A DNA stretch of 64,000 nt from Parapristionchus giblindavisi (taxonomy: Eukaryota > Nematoda > Chromadorea > Rhabditida > Diplogasteridae). The stretch is taken from positions 62,001 to 126,000 of the forward strand of contig CALSFV010000018.1 in the NCBI GenBank assembly GCA_943737045.1, in the 5' to 3' direction. Both the position numbers and the translations under genes were made by a program. This document shows positions 24,627 to 36,149 of the stretch, one piece after another. Positions within the stretch are counted from its first letter, which is position 1; every line of letters starts with the position of its first letter. The notes beneath the pieces were generated by a model. That model ran no database searches. It had not been told where the DNA came from and saw nothing but the letters and a program-made list of their open reading frames with translations.

Positions 24627-27600
24627 TCAATTGACAGATTTGGAATCAATCAATAATTCATTCAATGGATTGGCGCTTCTCATCGCTTCGGCACGCTGTT
24701 TGGCAAACGGAACGAGCTCCCAATACTCTTTAAGACGCTGAGGAAAGATGCCTTTGAGACGAGCCTGAGAGAATATTACATAATAAAGAAAAATTGATTA
24801 TTAAAACTTAAATGAATAAATCGATTCACATTTCAAGAGGAAACCCGAATGGGCTTCCACTTCATAAAACAAAACAAGTTTTAGATAATAATCTATTTAA
24901 CCTTTACTAGTCCATACTATGACTCTTATGATTAATGAAGGAACAAACCTCAGCCAAATTCATTCCACATTCATCTGAACAATACTTGGAGTTGTCACGA
25001 GCTTCATTCGTACAATCACTCAAACAATCAATATTACACACTTCACACTTTATTTATTGTTAATCTCCGAAATATACGCGATATCTTATCAATCATTTCA
25101 TTTGCATTATAATATTTCCTGAAATGACAAACTGACGGGCCTATACACTGCATCGGTTCAGTCCTAATCGGTCCACGAACTGCAATTAATCAATATCTAG
25201 AAGAAATTACAGTGACCCCAAATAATCAATAATCAGTTTGTACTACCGTACCTCCTTTCCGCTTCGATCCTTGGATATCCTGCCATGTGGCGTAGGCGAG
25301 CGAAGCAACGTCTAGTCGAGTTGCTGTAAAGAAGCAAGAATAAAATCAGATGTTGATCGCCGTGAGCTACCGTATACCTTTGGACATATCATATCCCGGT
25401 CGCGGATACGGAATTTCAGTGGTATGATCAAAGTATCCGGTACTTTGCTTGATTGGCGACGGTTTATCTTGCGATGGACTCTTGTCATTCTCAAATAAAA
25501 TGTAATCAAAAAAGAAATACAATCAATAATTGTTGTTCCTGATAACCTTTCAATCTTCCATACCATCAAAAAAATCAATATAAATATTATGCGTATTGAC
25601 TAGAGCCTGTTACTTTTACGTTTCAAGAACGACTAATGACTCAATAAGTAGTGAAGGATATTATACATACAAATGATATAATGTGTTTCTCCTTTCTCCA
25701 TCCCTTCTTCCTTCCTCTTTTAGCCTTATCATGTGATTGACGACATGATGATGATGGAGTGAACACTACAATTACACTATTACTATTAATATTTATATTA
25801 TTGTTAATAACATTATATCCAGTGACACAATTGCTAAAGAACGACACTGAATTTGTAAAAAATCATGTAGCATATCCAACAGTGATCGCCTATGTAATTG
25901 TTTTCGATTGATGGAGAAATATCAGCGACTAGAAACGGAAAACAAAAATAGCCCTTTATCCTGCCACGCGCAAACCCAAATTCACCAGGTTAAGTTTCAA
26001 ATTAAAAATTTTGAAAATTGTTTTTAATCGTCAAAATCATACGTGGGCACCACTGCCGCTAGCGTCAATACATCCCCGATTTTCCACAAAAAAAATCACT
26101 CAAAATGACGTATAAATGCTCCATTTTTTGCTTCCGACCCCCCGATTTTTGCGTCCGACCCCCCCCCCCCCCCCGAGTTTCATTTCCAGCAGCAATGTCC
26201 GCCCACGTATGGTCAAAATAAATAAATGGAACTAAATTTTAACCTTCGTCTTCATCATCTTCATCTGAACTTGAACGATCACGAGACGATGATGGCTTGT
26301 GATCTGCATATAATCCATAATCATCATAAAGTAATATGTTTAGAGTATTTGAAAATATGATATTATGAGACTATCTCTCACATTCATTGTTTATGTACAA
26401 TAGTGCACGATCATTCATAGTTCCAAATTAGCTAGAGATATTGCTTTAAAAGTTGAAGATTCACACAATAATGTTTTTTCAATTTAATGCCTATAGCACC
26501 CACGAAAATAGGCCCAATCACCCGCTTTAATCATGTTTCTCAATGATATCGTAAAGAAGAAAGTTCAAACATTTCAGTCACTTTACATAAACATCTCACA
26601 AGGGAATGATTTTATAGTCTGAGAAGTTGAGCAAAATGAAGTACATAACGACAATCAACACAGTCAACAAAGCAGAAAGACGTTTTCTTAATCAGTGAAT
26701 GGGCAAATTTCATGAACACTTCCAGGTCGAGGTTCGCCATGCGCAAAAAAACATGTATCTTGTGTTAGAACAACGGAGTTCGTTTCAACCAACATTTCTA
26801 AACACCTGATTTCGCGGTTCCACTAATGTAACATATATTGCATTTATCAAATAGAATTGTACTTGATTATATTATCATTTGGTGATCGATGAAATGACAT
26901 TCTATTATATCGTTAGATGCAGTATCGTAGATTAACTCTATTACAATATGTAACAATCCGATAGAGTACTCACTTTTGATTGTCTCTGTATCATCCATCG
27001 TAATCACACTGAGACATTCAACGTTTACACAACGACCCTTCTTCGAGATACACCATTTACACTATAATATGCATGAGTCATTATTGCTTCTATAATATAA
27101 TTCGGAATAATTGTATATTTCGGCCCACCAAAGGAGGGTCGCCGTGGTCCGATTCGTAACAATCTCATAGAGCACAGTAAGATTTACATCATAAATATAA
27201 TTGAACTAATGTAACTCACAACTCCACAGTCGGGAATACGGCGACAATTGAGGCAATTATTGCAGCGAGGTTGGGGCACTTCTGAAATGACATATTATTG
27301 ATTAGATAATCAATAAATAGCCATGACATATTAGAAGAGGTCAAAGTGAAATATATAACCTTCTTCATCAGCACTGAGTACAACCGTACTCGGTGTGTTC
27401 GTAGTCTTCATACTTTTCGACAGTTTAACCCGCTTAGCCATGGACTTCTTGTATTTATCCGTGTAGACGATTTCGAGTTGATTATACCGAGCGATACAGG
27501 GAGGACAGAAGTATGTCTCTATATGCTTAGCGAACGATTTCGAGACCTGAAACAGGTATGGTGGAAGGGAGATAGACCGAACATGAAACGTGATACTCTA

Positions 27601-28537
27601 GTAACACCGACACACCAAAGTAGTGCATAATAAAATGAAATGTTCAGTGATGTAGTTACTAGTCAAGATATTCTGAATAATACGATTACATTTTCAATTC
27701 AGTACACAGTTAGAATACGACCACTTTATCCCACTTGGACAGAAAGTTCATTTAATAACACCCCTTAAAATTCGTTTGTTTTATTATTCTTGGTTTCAAG
27801 TAGTTTCAGTTTTATGTAAAAATAAAATTATATTTACTCGCATATATATTAAATGAATTTTCCGTGACAGAATACACTACATGTAATGTAATATAATAGA
27901 GATATAGATGAAATACCAACCTCAATACAATCTCCATGATACCATTCCTTGCAATGATCACACTGTATCATGAAACGATTTGAATCTGTCGATCTGGAGT
28001 AATTTAACTTAAATTACAGCCTGTAGTACATACATAATTTGGCACTACTTCAGAATAGAGTACCAGACACCGGGCAAGTCCAAAAAGATATGAAAAATGA
28101 AATAAACGCAAAGGAAAGGACGTTTATATTGGACAATTATACTATTATTTTGGGCTGGTACCCTATTCTGAAGTAGTGCCCATAATTTCGTATGTATGAA
28201 AGTCGTAAAAATAATATCAAGAACAATACAGAAGACGATTTCAACAAAAATGGTGAGCAAACCTGCATAAGCAATACTCTGTTTCTCCATCTTCAATCAA
28301 GTCATCATCATCCGAATCGAAATCACCCTTCTCTGATGAGTCCTGAAAGTCTCACAATTATAATTATATCAAGAATAAAATGATAATAAAATTTGTAAAA
28401 AAAAAGGAATGTACATCAGATTTCGCACGCGACTGTTCTATTTCTTCAGTGTCGTCGGGTTTCGATGAGGTGTCCGACTTCGACGAAAGCTCAGCGGTTA
28501 ATTTCTCCTCAGAAGAAGATTCCGGAGACAAGTTCAT
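24627..28537 (-). CDS. cfp-1: CXXC finger protein 1 (CFP1/Spp1), COMPASS H3K4-methylation subunit
   Basis: Nuclear subunit that recruits the SET1/COMPASS complex to promoters. Thirteen exons, all in phase, 400 residues: 28537-28415, 28342-28263, 27993-27921, 27546-27360, 27281-27220, 27061-26974, 26303-26244, 25765-25671, 25489-25378, 25323-25252, 25179-25137, 25018-24949, 24764-24627. An acidic Ser/Glu-rich N-terminus is followed by the PHD finger (YCLCRSTDSNRFMIQCDHCK, EWYHGDCIE, ETYFCPPCIARY). A cysteine cluster CNNCLNCRRIPDCGVCKWC then replaces a full CXXC domain; it lacks the KFGG segment. A basic linker follows (KRGRKKGWRKE). The C-terminal domain has QCIGPDCTNEARDNSKYCSD and ECGMNLAEARLKGIFPQRLK, close to animal CFP1. 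Two introns end in TTTGAG. The assignment is strong; the DNA-binding ability of the reduced CXXC is doubtful. Confidence 0.93.
26038..26211. repeat. CATACGTGGGC short element, type A, with C homopolymer
   Basis: Starts CATACGTGGGCACCACTGCC and ends GTCCGCCCACGTATG, an inverted pair. A run of about 16 C lies at 26159-26174. Relatives are at 35966-36126, 42706-42868 and 45267-45469. Located in a cfp-1 intron. Confidence 0.85.
28038..28183. repeat. MITE in cfp-1 intron 2
   Basis: GGCACTACTTCAGAATAGAG at the left, inverted at the right (CTATTCTGAAGTAGTGCC); about 145 bases with a non-coding interior. Confidence 0.85.
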
Positions 28538-29999
28538 GATCTAATATAGTGGAAAAAGAAACAAAATTTCAAATAAAACCAGACAAACAAAAACAAGTAA
28601 GCAGGGGACTATTTATGGTGTATCGAAAGTGAGTAGAGAGCTTTCTGTTGTTTATTAATTTCAGGGGTGTCGCTAAATGACGGCCGCGGCCACGGCCACG
28701 GCCCGACGGCCCATCTTTTATAAACTTTAGTTGAACTTTAGATTTATTTTTTTCTATACATATACGGTATCATTTTAGATTGATTAGCACCTTCCTCTCT
28801 TTTTCCTTGTCTCTTATTTGCATGTATCCAATATAGCCGCGACTGAAAACGAAGAGAGTGAGAGTGATAGAGATGGAGTGGTAGATCAGTCATATCGTCT
28901 CTCATACATCGATCGATGAATCGTCTCATTGTTATGTCTCTTTCTCTGGATGTCTGTTCCCTGTCTTCTCTATCTGATTTTCCCGCCATTTTTAGTTATC
29001 ATCACGTTTCACTATGCTTTTTGATGTTACTTTCGTAGTTAATTCGCCCTCTCCTACTTCTTTAAGTACACAACTCTGTCTTTCCCTGCGTTCCAATCTC
29101 CCTCCATTACTCTACTTTTATCTGTTATCGAATGAATATATCTATAGCCTCGTCACCAATCAATTTTGGATTTGTCTTTGTTTATTTGCATATCTTATCA
29201 TTGTTGTTGACTAGACCTTCTATTGTATTCCCATTTGCATATTATCCAAAATAATATTCATACTACGTGTCCTCACTTTGTTTCCTTCATTTGCAGTTTT
29301 CGGTCATCCTTTCAATCTCTCCTTTTCAAAGGCGTTAGTTTATCATCAGTCATTCTACATTTCCATCTCTTCCTCTTTCTCCTCTATCTCTCTTTCATCC
29401 ATTATCATGCCAATCGATCACTAGGGAAGAGAGTAGATCATCAATCGATAATGTCTATGAGAGAGATGAAAGGAAGGGAAGTGAGCCTACCATCTTTTGT
29501 GTGTCTATATTTTGATATATTTGATATATCTCTCTGTTTATCTTGCATTTCACTCTCTTCTAACCGTCTCTCAACTTTATTCATATTCTTCTGCTCCGCA
29601 TTTAATTATAATTTGGAGGCCGTATCCATGAAGCGTTACAAACAATTTCTCGATAAACGTGACGTCTCGATCGTAGACGTAGACGTTATGTCAACTTTTA
29701 CGCCTTACACCATGGATACGATCTCAGACGATGTGCGCAATGTGTCCTTTCTATCCTTAATTCTATTTACTACACTCTGGCCACGACTGTCCTTTGGCTC
29801 GCGAGACAATGTGTGGAGAATGTTTTCAATTTGTTTACATAGTCATTTAAATCATTTCAAATCCATTTCAGAGGTCGACACGACACCTATCGCCACCGCT
29901 AAGTAATCGACTAAGATGACGTCAATCTTGTTCTGATCCGTACACGGTATGTTGCTTGGCTTGGTTCTCTTCTCTGAAACATGACCTTTTACGGGAAGA
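28538..29999. other. Upstream region of cfp-1; no confident gene
   Basis: Contains a G/C patch of repeated GGCCACGGCC words at about 28680-28715 and pyrimidine-rich DNA. A 227-codon plus-strand frame at 29223-29906 is open because of T/C-rich composition; only its last third (from MKRYKQFLDKRDVS) looks protein-like, and it might be an exon. No domain is recognised. Confidence 0.4.
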
Positions 30000-30027
30000 T
30001 CAAACCTTTCAATTTCTCATTTTACAG

Positions 30028-30600
30028 GCCGAATCGTCGTTCCCCATCGTGCAAGCTCGTCTAGAAGCCCATCGTCGCTTCGTAGATCACATCAGATGTT
30101 GGACTGAGGGTCCTGAAGCTTCTTTGAAGGTACGAGCTTCTTTGAAGGTAGATTCTCTTTCCTGTTATGTTATTTTCAAGTTGCGAAAAGACGAAAAGTT
30201 TGTGGAGATCTTTTTTCATGGCTTTTGAACAGAACTTCTGTTAGAATATACTTCACCTTCGTTACTTCATTGTCTTTGCCTTTTCTAGCGTCCCCTTCAC
30301 TGCTCACTGATCTGTCTCGTTGACAGAAATCTGTCACTGATCTGTCTCGTTGAAGTTTTATGCAAAGTGATCGTTCAGAAAGCTCAACTCGTTTAATCTC
30401 GTAATTTGCTGTTTTGCAGGGCGAACCGTCACTGTCGACAAACATCTTCGCAATCTCGTCGATGATGATCTGCTCGATGTGCTCTTCAGAAGTGGGACGG
30501 CGCCAAGCTCCGACGTCCGTGTTCTGCCGGCGTTTTCCAGTACTGGCTGGGACTCGTTTTCTGAAAAAATAAAGAATTTGGGGTTTTTAATGTTTGAAAT
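30028..30600. other. Exon-like sequence, strand uncertain
   Basis: A plus-strand exon-like stretch at 30028-30129 follows TTTTACAG and encodes QARLEAHRRFVDHIRCW, ending before GTACGA. At 30420-30600 both strands look coding: plus encodes DKHLRNLVDDDLLDVLF after TTTTGCAG, while minus encodes EEHIEQIIIDEIAKMFVDSD after TTTTTTCAG. The minus frame has the better codon pattern. Weak similarity of the plus pieces to the tail of dynein heavy chain was considered because true dynein fragments lie 500 bases further, but it is not firm. Confidence 0.35.
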
Positions 30601-30745
30601 CAGTGTCTAAGCCCGCGAAGTTAAATGGGCGTGGTCAGCATCGCTATATACATAAGGTTCACAAAAATGGGCGGAGTCACGCATCGCTTAATAAGTACGG
30701 GAGAGGATGAGTATATGTATTTCGTTTGATATGTCTTCTAATAGG

Positions 30746-30833
30746 GACCCATGGTCTAGTGGATAGTAGATCGAACTGTCAATCCGATGGGTTGGTCGAC
30801 AGGGAAGATCGTTCCCCCGACGAGGATTAGCAA
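30746..30833 (+). other. tRNA-like sequence (Asp-like head), degenerate
   Basis: CATGGTCTAGTGGATAGTA matches a Pol III A-box and D-arm, and CTGTCAA could be an anticodon loop (GTC). A T-arm-like GGGAAGATCGTTCCC follows after an extra insertion. The standard length and stems are not kept, so this is a tRNA pseudogene or the head of a SINE. Confidence 0.4.
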
Positions 30834-31031
30834 AAGAAGACATCGCCCAACAGAACCTTTCAGCTTTTTTCTCAAAAAATTTCACCTAAACGTGTATTTT
30901 ACTTTTTTTTTTTAGGGAGCATTCCACAAATTTTCGAAAAGCCATAATTTTACAGGGGGCACCCCCATGTCGGCGCCCATGTATGATTACGGTAGTTTTG
31001 GGCAGGATTATTGATTGATTCCTTATTCTAG

Positions 31032-31389
31032 ATGAACATTCTCGTGGTGAGGCTCAATTCGGAGGCGCTCAAGGATGAAGGAGCTGCGGGTGAACTGGAA
31101 CCTGCGGGAGCTCACGCTCGGACAGGTACGGTAGTCTGTCTTGTCAAGAACCTCATTATCAATTGATGGTGGTATTATTAATTGGCATTATTGATTGATA
31201 GCGGCGGTATGACTTTGTAATTATCGATTGATTTATAGTTTCGGCCCTATTTAGTGATTGATCTGTGTCTCTTAATATCGATTACCTATCCAGGTCTGGG
31301 ACGCGGACATCCAACGTCACGAGCACTCGGTCAAGCACATTCTGCTCGTTACTCAGGGAGAGCTCGCCCTGGAAAAGTTCGTCAAGCAG
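31032..31389 (+). pseudogene. Cytoplasmic dynein heavy chain fragment
   Basis: Two exons (31032-31125, 31294-31389). Exon 1 reads MNILVVRLNSEALKD, then changes frame and continues MKELRVNWNLRELTLGQ; exon 2 reads VWDADIQRHEHSVKHILLVT and QGELALEKFVKQ. Both correspond to one contiguous region of the dynein heavy chain just before the linker. About seven codons are missing at the frame change, so the fragment cannot make the normal protein. No other heavy-chain exons are firmly recognised, and the gene would normally encode more than 4000 residues, so this is a duplicated, broken piece. Confidence 0.75.
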
Positions 31390-33430
31390 GTACAGTAGGA
31401 CGCGATTGATTCGCGAACTAACTTTTCGTCTTTTCGTCGCCCATTCACATTATTCTAGTTGCGCTTAGCGGTTCGTTGTTCATACATTTCCAGTACCTTC
31501 GTCGTTTATTTTTATAAAGTGGGTTGATTCTCGAAATAGGGTGGGTTGATTCGCAAAAAAACGTTGTTTTTGCTCAAAATCGGCATTTTTAGCTTCCTTT
31601 CCAGTGATGGTCTATCAATATCCCAGACCCTTCAAATGCGTGTGGCACAGCGTTCTCATGACTTTCAAAGCAAGAACGACCGCTCAACATACAAACTCTC
31701 TCGAATACAATGGTCTCTCCTTTGTCTTGCTTTGGAAGAAAAATGGCTTGGACCAGAATACTGTGGTGGGTAACCCGATTTTGAGATAAAAACGCATGTG
31801 GGTACCCCAAAATCATGAAAATTTCAAGAAAACCGTCCAATTTTGCGGGTGGGTATCCATGAAAGGCAAATTTGGCGGGTGGGTCTATCCCATGGGATAA
31901 CCATAGACCATGTCTGTTCCTTTCGCATCAAGTGGCCTAAAATGGGCCTTATATGATGCCTATAATGGGCCTTATATGATCAATCGTCGCATTGCGAGGG
32001 TATGGCAATGTATGTTTATCGTTTCACGAGAGGATGCCGCTATCTTAGTTGTGATTCTACTTTCATTTCCGTTAGAGTAGTTGCAAACTACACAATGTAT
32101 AGTTTGAGTAGTAAATTAGCGAAAAGAAAAAACCGCGAGTTTAAAATATGGAGTTTTCTCTAATTTTCTTTTTGTAACAGCGCAATTTTCCAGGCAGTTC
32201 CTCTCCCGAAGTGCCTCTCGTGCGTGGTGGCTGTATGTCCAGCTTCTACCCCATATCGATTAGTATTCTTCATTCTCCATCGAGGGTACGGTACTTTATG
32301 CGAAAGATGAGCTAATACTTCGAATCCGTTTGTAATGGCAAATAAAGTTAGTGATAATGGACAGAACGAGGGAAATCCAACCATTTTCTTTCTGAGTTGA
32401 TGGTAGATCAACAGTAGATATTCAGTTGTATGTTCAGAGTGGAGGCAGAGTCCTTTTTTTGTGAAATTGTAATATGAATAATGTGGTGTGCAATATGAGT
32501 AAATTCGCTAAAAGAAAATAAAAGTGTCGAGAGAGTGCGCAAAATGAGGAGTTTTCTCCGATTTTCTTTAATGGAAAGCTACTCATGATTATGTTTAGGT
32601 CCACAATACTTTCGATCTATATTTGTATTATTCTTGATTGGAATAAAAAAATGAGAACACACCGATTAAGGTAAGTGCGTTGCACTGTTATAGAATTCAT
32701 TATCACTATTTTTAGAATTCATAATGAATGTATAATATGGACTGAGACATATAATTGAAGAAGATGATTCACATTTATTATTTCGATTTTATCATGTTTT
32801 GGATTCAGTCAAGGTATGTAATGTGCATTACTTATTGTGCATAATCTTTGACAGTTTGTAGGATCCAACGTGTGGATATATCGAAAGAAGCTTCGTCGTT
32901 CTTCAATAAATTATTCTTCACCATAGTTTTCTATTTTCTCTGTGAATTATCGTGCATCTTATAGCCTGTGATGCCGTGTGGTGTTCTGATTTGTTTGTAC
33001 TAATAAGTATCAAATAAAGTATTTGCAATGTATTAATGGTTACAATTACTATTACAATGAAACTGAACTGAATGGAGGCTAAATGAAAGGGGGTGAAGCT
33101 AGCTGGGGTGGAGGGGGGAGGGGTGCGTTTAATACCCATTTGAGTGTTAAATACAGCGCGCCGCGTGTGCTTTTAAGAGCACTCATTTTGTGTGTTCATA
33201 CGAACACCCGGGTGATTCACTGCGCACACGGGCGACACGAACGTGTGCTCCCAGAAACACACATTTCTCTGTGTGTTATTACCGTATACCAATTGGCCTT
33301 TATGGTTATCCACTGGCTCTCAAAATGAGTATTGATTCATTGGAGTAACCAATCGATCATTCTGATCAATGAGTCATTCATTATAGATCTAGATATGGAA
33401 CGCTGAAGATCTATGACTGTTGTTCATACC

Positions 33431-33581
33431 ATACGTGGGCGCGTGAAAACGAATATTTTTTGCGCATAGCCTTGCCTCGCGAAAATCGGACAATTTCCAG
33501 TCGAATTCGTCAAAAAATAGCCATGCGCACAGCCTTGCCTTACCCTTCCCCGGTTTGCGCACAGCAGCGTGCCCACCTATG
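33431..33581. repeat. CATACGTGGGC short element, type B
   Basis: Starts CATACGTGGGCGCGTGAAAA and ends GTGCCCACCTATG. Carries repeated GCGCA/GCCTTGCC words. Further copies at 36665-36830 and 38975-39176. Confidence 0.8.
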
Positions 33582-33992
33582 ATATTTAGTTTACATGATC
33601 ATTAGTCTATTGTTCATTTCCATAATTGTTTTTCGTGAGTTTCGTTGTTGTTGAACGCAGTATCATTCCACAACATCTTTATTAAAACAATTCGGTGGAC
33701 AATTTCAAAAGACGAAAAAACTTCAATCCTGAATATTCGAACTTATCCCATATCTCGTGGACGAGTTATGTGACAAATATTGATTGAAACGAGTATTGAT
33801 TGTGAGAGAAAAAGAGTGGAGAATTGAATTATTGAATGAAAAGTCAACGGATACGATACATCAACTGGGTTGGGGGGGGGGCATAAAACGAAACAGGGCA
33901 ACGATACTCTAATTTAAACTCTACAAAAATACTTATCGAAATGAGAAAAATCAAACTAGTTAATAGATTACTCTTGAAATATGGTAGCGGGC

Positions 33993-34138
33993 ACTAGGTC
34001 GGATGACAACCTATGAATGAGAACCGACAGGATAATAACTATTTGCACATGAGAGATAAGCGCTAAGGAATAGACAAAGTATACAAATGGTTATCATCCA
34101 GTCGGTTATTATTCATCGGCTCTCATTCGACCTAATGG
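33993..34138. repeat. MITE-like inverted repeat
   Basis: Left ACTAGGTCGGATGACAACC through GAACCGACAGG is inverted at the right (CCAGTCGGTTATTATTC through CATTCGACCTAATGG). About 146 bases. Confidence 0.7.
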
Positions 34139-34764
34139 TTGGTGTTTAATAGGAAGTGAGGAAAAACGGTGGGGATCAGAGTGCGGAGAGTGTTAAAAGG
34201 ATATGAGAGAAGTAAAGAAAAGAACAGTTGAAAGTCAGCCAAACGGATCGATATGTTATCGATTGGCATGACATTATTGATTGATTTATAATCATTCAAC
34301 CTCTTCAATGATTGGCTGTCCATCATCTTCATAAGTCGATTCGTTATCGTATCGATCACTTAAATCATACATTTACTTATCACTCCTGATTATTTAAAGA
34401 TAGAGTAACCATTGTCAAATATAGTAGATTAAACTACCCTGGATATTAATTGAGTTATTAAAGCTAGTAAATATGACAATTATTACCACCGTTGTAATGT
34501 CGTGGTGAAAGTCCCCACAAGTTAAATGAGTAAATTGACAAAGGTTACTCAAATATACCCATCAATACCAATTTTTTTTCAAGCGAAAGTATTATACATA
34601 TGAGCCTTGAAATTTTGTTGAAACTGAGAGTGAGAGAGTGACAAGTAACCATTACGCAAAAACTTATTGTAAACATAAAGCATAATTGTATTATGACGTC
34701 ACGACCGTTTAAAAAACACAAAACTAACCCATCTTCATCTCCAAATCGTTCCGTCTCAGGCAAA

Positions 34765-34893
34765 TCTTTTTGAATCTAATCAGAACAGCTCTGCTTTTTG
34801 AATCTAATCAGACGATTTTTTAAATCGAATCAGAATCTAATTAGATTAAAAGCATTCTTTCAGCTTTTTGAATCTAATTTGAATATAATTAGA
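34765..34893. repeat. TTTTTGAATCTAATC repeat cluster
   Basis: Several CTTTTTGAATCTAATC words in direct and inverted order. The same cluster occurs at about 38465-38600, where it supplies the stop codon of the AT-hook-like gene. Followed at 34905-34970 by an inverted pair CCTTGCGCGCCA / TGGCGCGCAAG. Confidence 0.75.
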
Positions 34894-35045
34894 TTCAATA
34901 TATTCCTTGCGCGCCATTGGTGTTGACGTCTTTCAATCGCGCCAGCACCAGTGGCGCGCAAGAATAAAATTTTAATTTTTATGTAGTTTATTGATGTTTT
35001 ACGTGCTGTTAACAATTCTGTCATATTAAAAAGCTGTTTAGAGGT

Positions 35046-35676
35046 ATGCGTCGGGTTCGTATTACGAACAAGGACATTCTTGATCATGTCCGAAGGATGA
35101 GCAGACGTTCGAAGAGTGAGAAGGTGGGAAATTCTGAAGAAGGTGAGGGTTTTCCCTGTTGATTGCGTTCTTTTATTGCTTGAGATGACAAATGATCTTT
35201 AGGTCCATTCAACACCGAGCATAATGTTGATGATGAAGTAGTTGCAGGTTGTAGTGATGAACTAGGTCAGTTTTATGAGATATATTAATTTTTCTTCTAA
35301 ATTAAGCTATCGTAAAGTTAGGCGTCGGGTTATATGGTTCATTTTTTTGTTTTTTTTTAATTGTGGGGACCTGTTTTCTATATTACGAATGGCAGCATAT
35401 GAAATGACAATTTTTGTAGTCGAGTAATTGAGAGATCATTAAATTAGAAAAAATATATTTAACTGAATCTATATTTAACTGTATTGCCCGAAATGACCAC
35501 GCTGTCAGGAAAATGCTCACTCAAATTGAGCAATGCCTGATACTTTAAATTCAATAAGTAAATTTGAGGTATTTTTTTGCTTTCAGGCGAGGAATATGGC
35601 GAGGAGGAGGATAATGAGGATGATAGTCAGACGGAGATTGTGGATGAGCCAACGACATGTAAATCTTATGGTACAA
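35046..35676 (+). CDS. Acidic small protein, unassigned, 5' exons
   Basis: Three exons in phase: 35046-35142, 35203-35265, 35587-35676. The start encodes MRRVRITNKDILDHVRRMSR, a basic segment, then an acidic tract (GEEYGEEEDNEDDSQTEIVD). Splice sites are canonical (GTGAGG, TTTAG; GTCAG, TTTCAG; donor GTACGT). The next exon is not certain; the first exon-like unit of the array at 36153 has a compatible phase. No domain is recognised. Similar acidic segments lie inside repeat elements at 41898 and 51139, so it may belong to a mobile-element-borne gene. Confidence 0.45.
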
Positions 35677-35965
35677 GTACGTTTTTAATAAATAATTTAT
35701 CAGAAATCCTATTGTTAATCGTATTGTTTCCTATTGGTCTATTGTTGTTTAAATTCTATTGCTTGGCGCCGTTTTCTTGAATCAACAGTGGCGAAAGACA
35801 GTTTATCTCCAGTTTTTTAAAAGTTCCTTTGTGTTCGTTATGACACTGAACTGATCGTACGTAGGCGGACTTGTCGGTAGCGGACTCAAGACAGCTAACA
35901 ATTGTGATATTGATGCTACTACAGTATCTCTCCATTTCGGAAGACACTTGGGTTGGAACCGTAAC

Positions 35966-36126
35966 CATACGTGGGCACCACTGCCGCTAGCGGCAATACA
36001 CCCCCGATTTTTGGCACCCGACCCCCGATTTTTGACAAAAATCACTCAAAATGACGTATAAATGCTCCATTTTTTGCTTCCAACCCCCCGATTTTCATTT
36101 CCAGCGGCAATGCCCTCCCACATATG
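35966..36126. repeat. CATACGTGGGC short element, type A
   Basis: Starts CATACGTGGGCACCACTGCC and shares the ATGACGTATAAATGCTCCAT core with 26038-26211. Confidence 0.85.
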
Positions 36127-36149
36127 ACCGTAACCAATGATTTTTCATT

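Larger units (their letters stand above)
31390..35045. other. Gene-poor repeat region
   Basis: No exon recognised. Contains repeats listed separately, a pair of related stretches at about 32098-32170 and 32490-32575 (GGAGTTTTCTCYRATTTTCT), sequence at 31500-32000 that recurs inverted at 37222-37402 (GGGTTGATTCTCGAA), a GTGTG-rich patch at 33160-33280 and a G run at about 33870. Confidence 0.5.

Noticed and set aside
29223..29906. Longest open frame of the window, 227 codons, plus strand
   Set aside because: Open mainly because the strand is T/C-rich; the first two thirds are low-complexity Leu/Ser/Phe/His without conserved pattern, splice logic or domain. Only the last third could be an exon.
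30746..30833. Functional tRNA-Asp gene
   Set aside because: Stem pairing and length do not fit; treated as a degenerate tRNA-like sequence.
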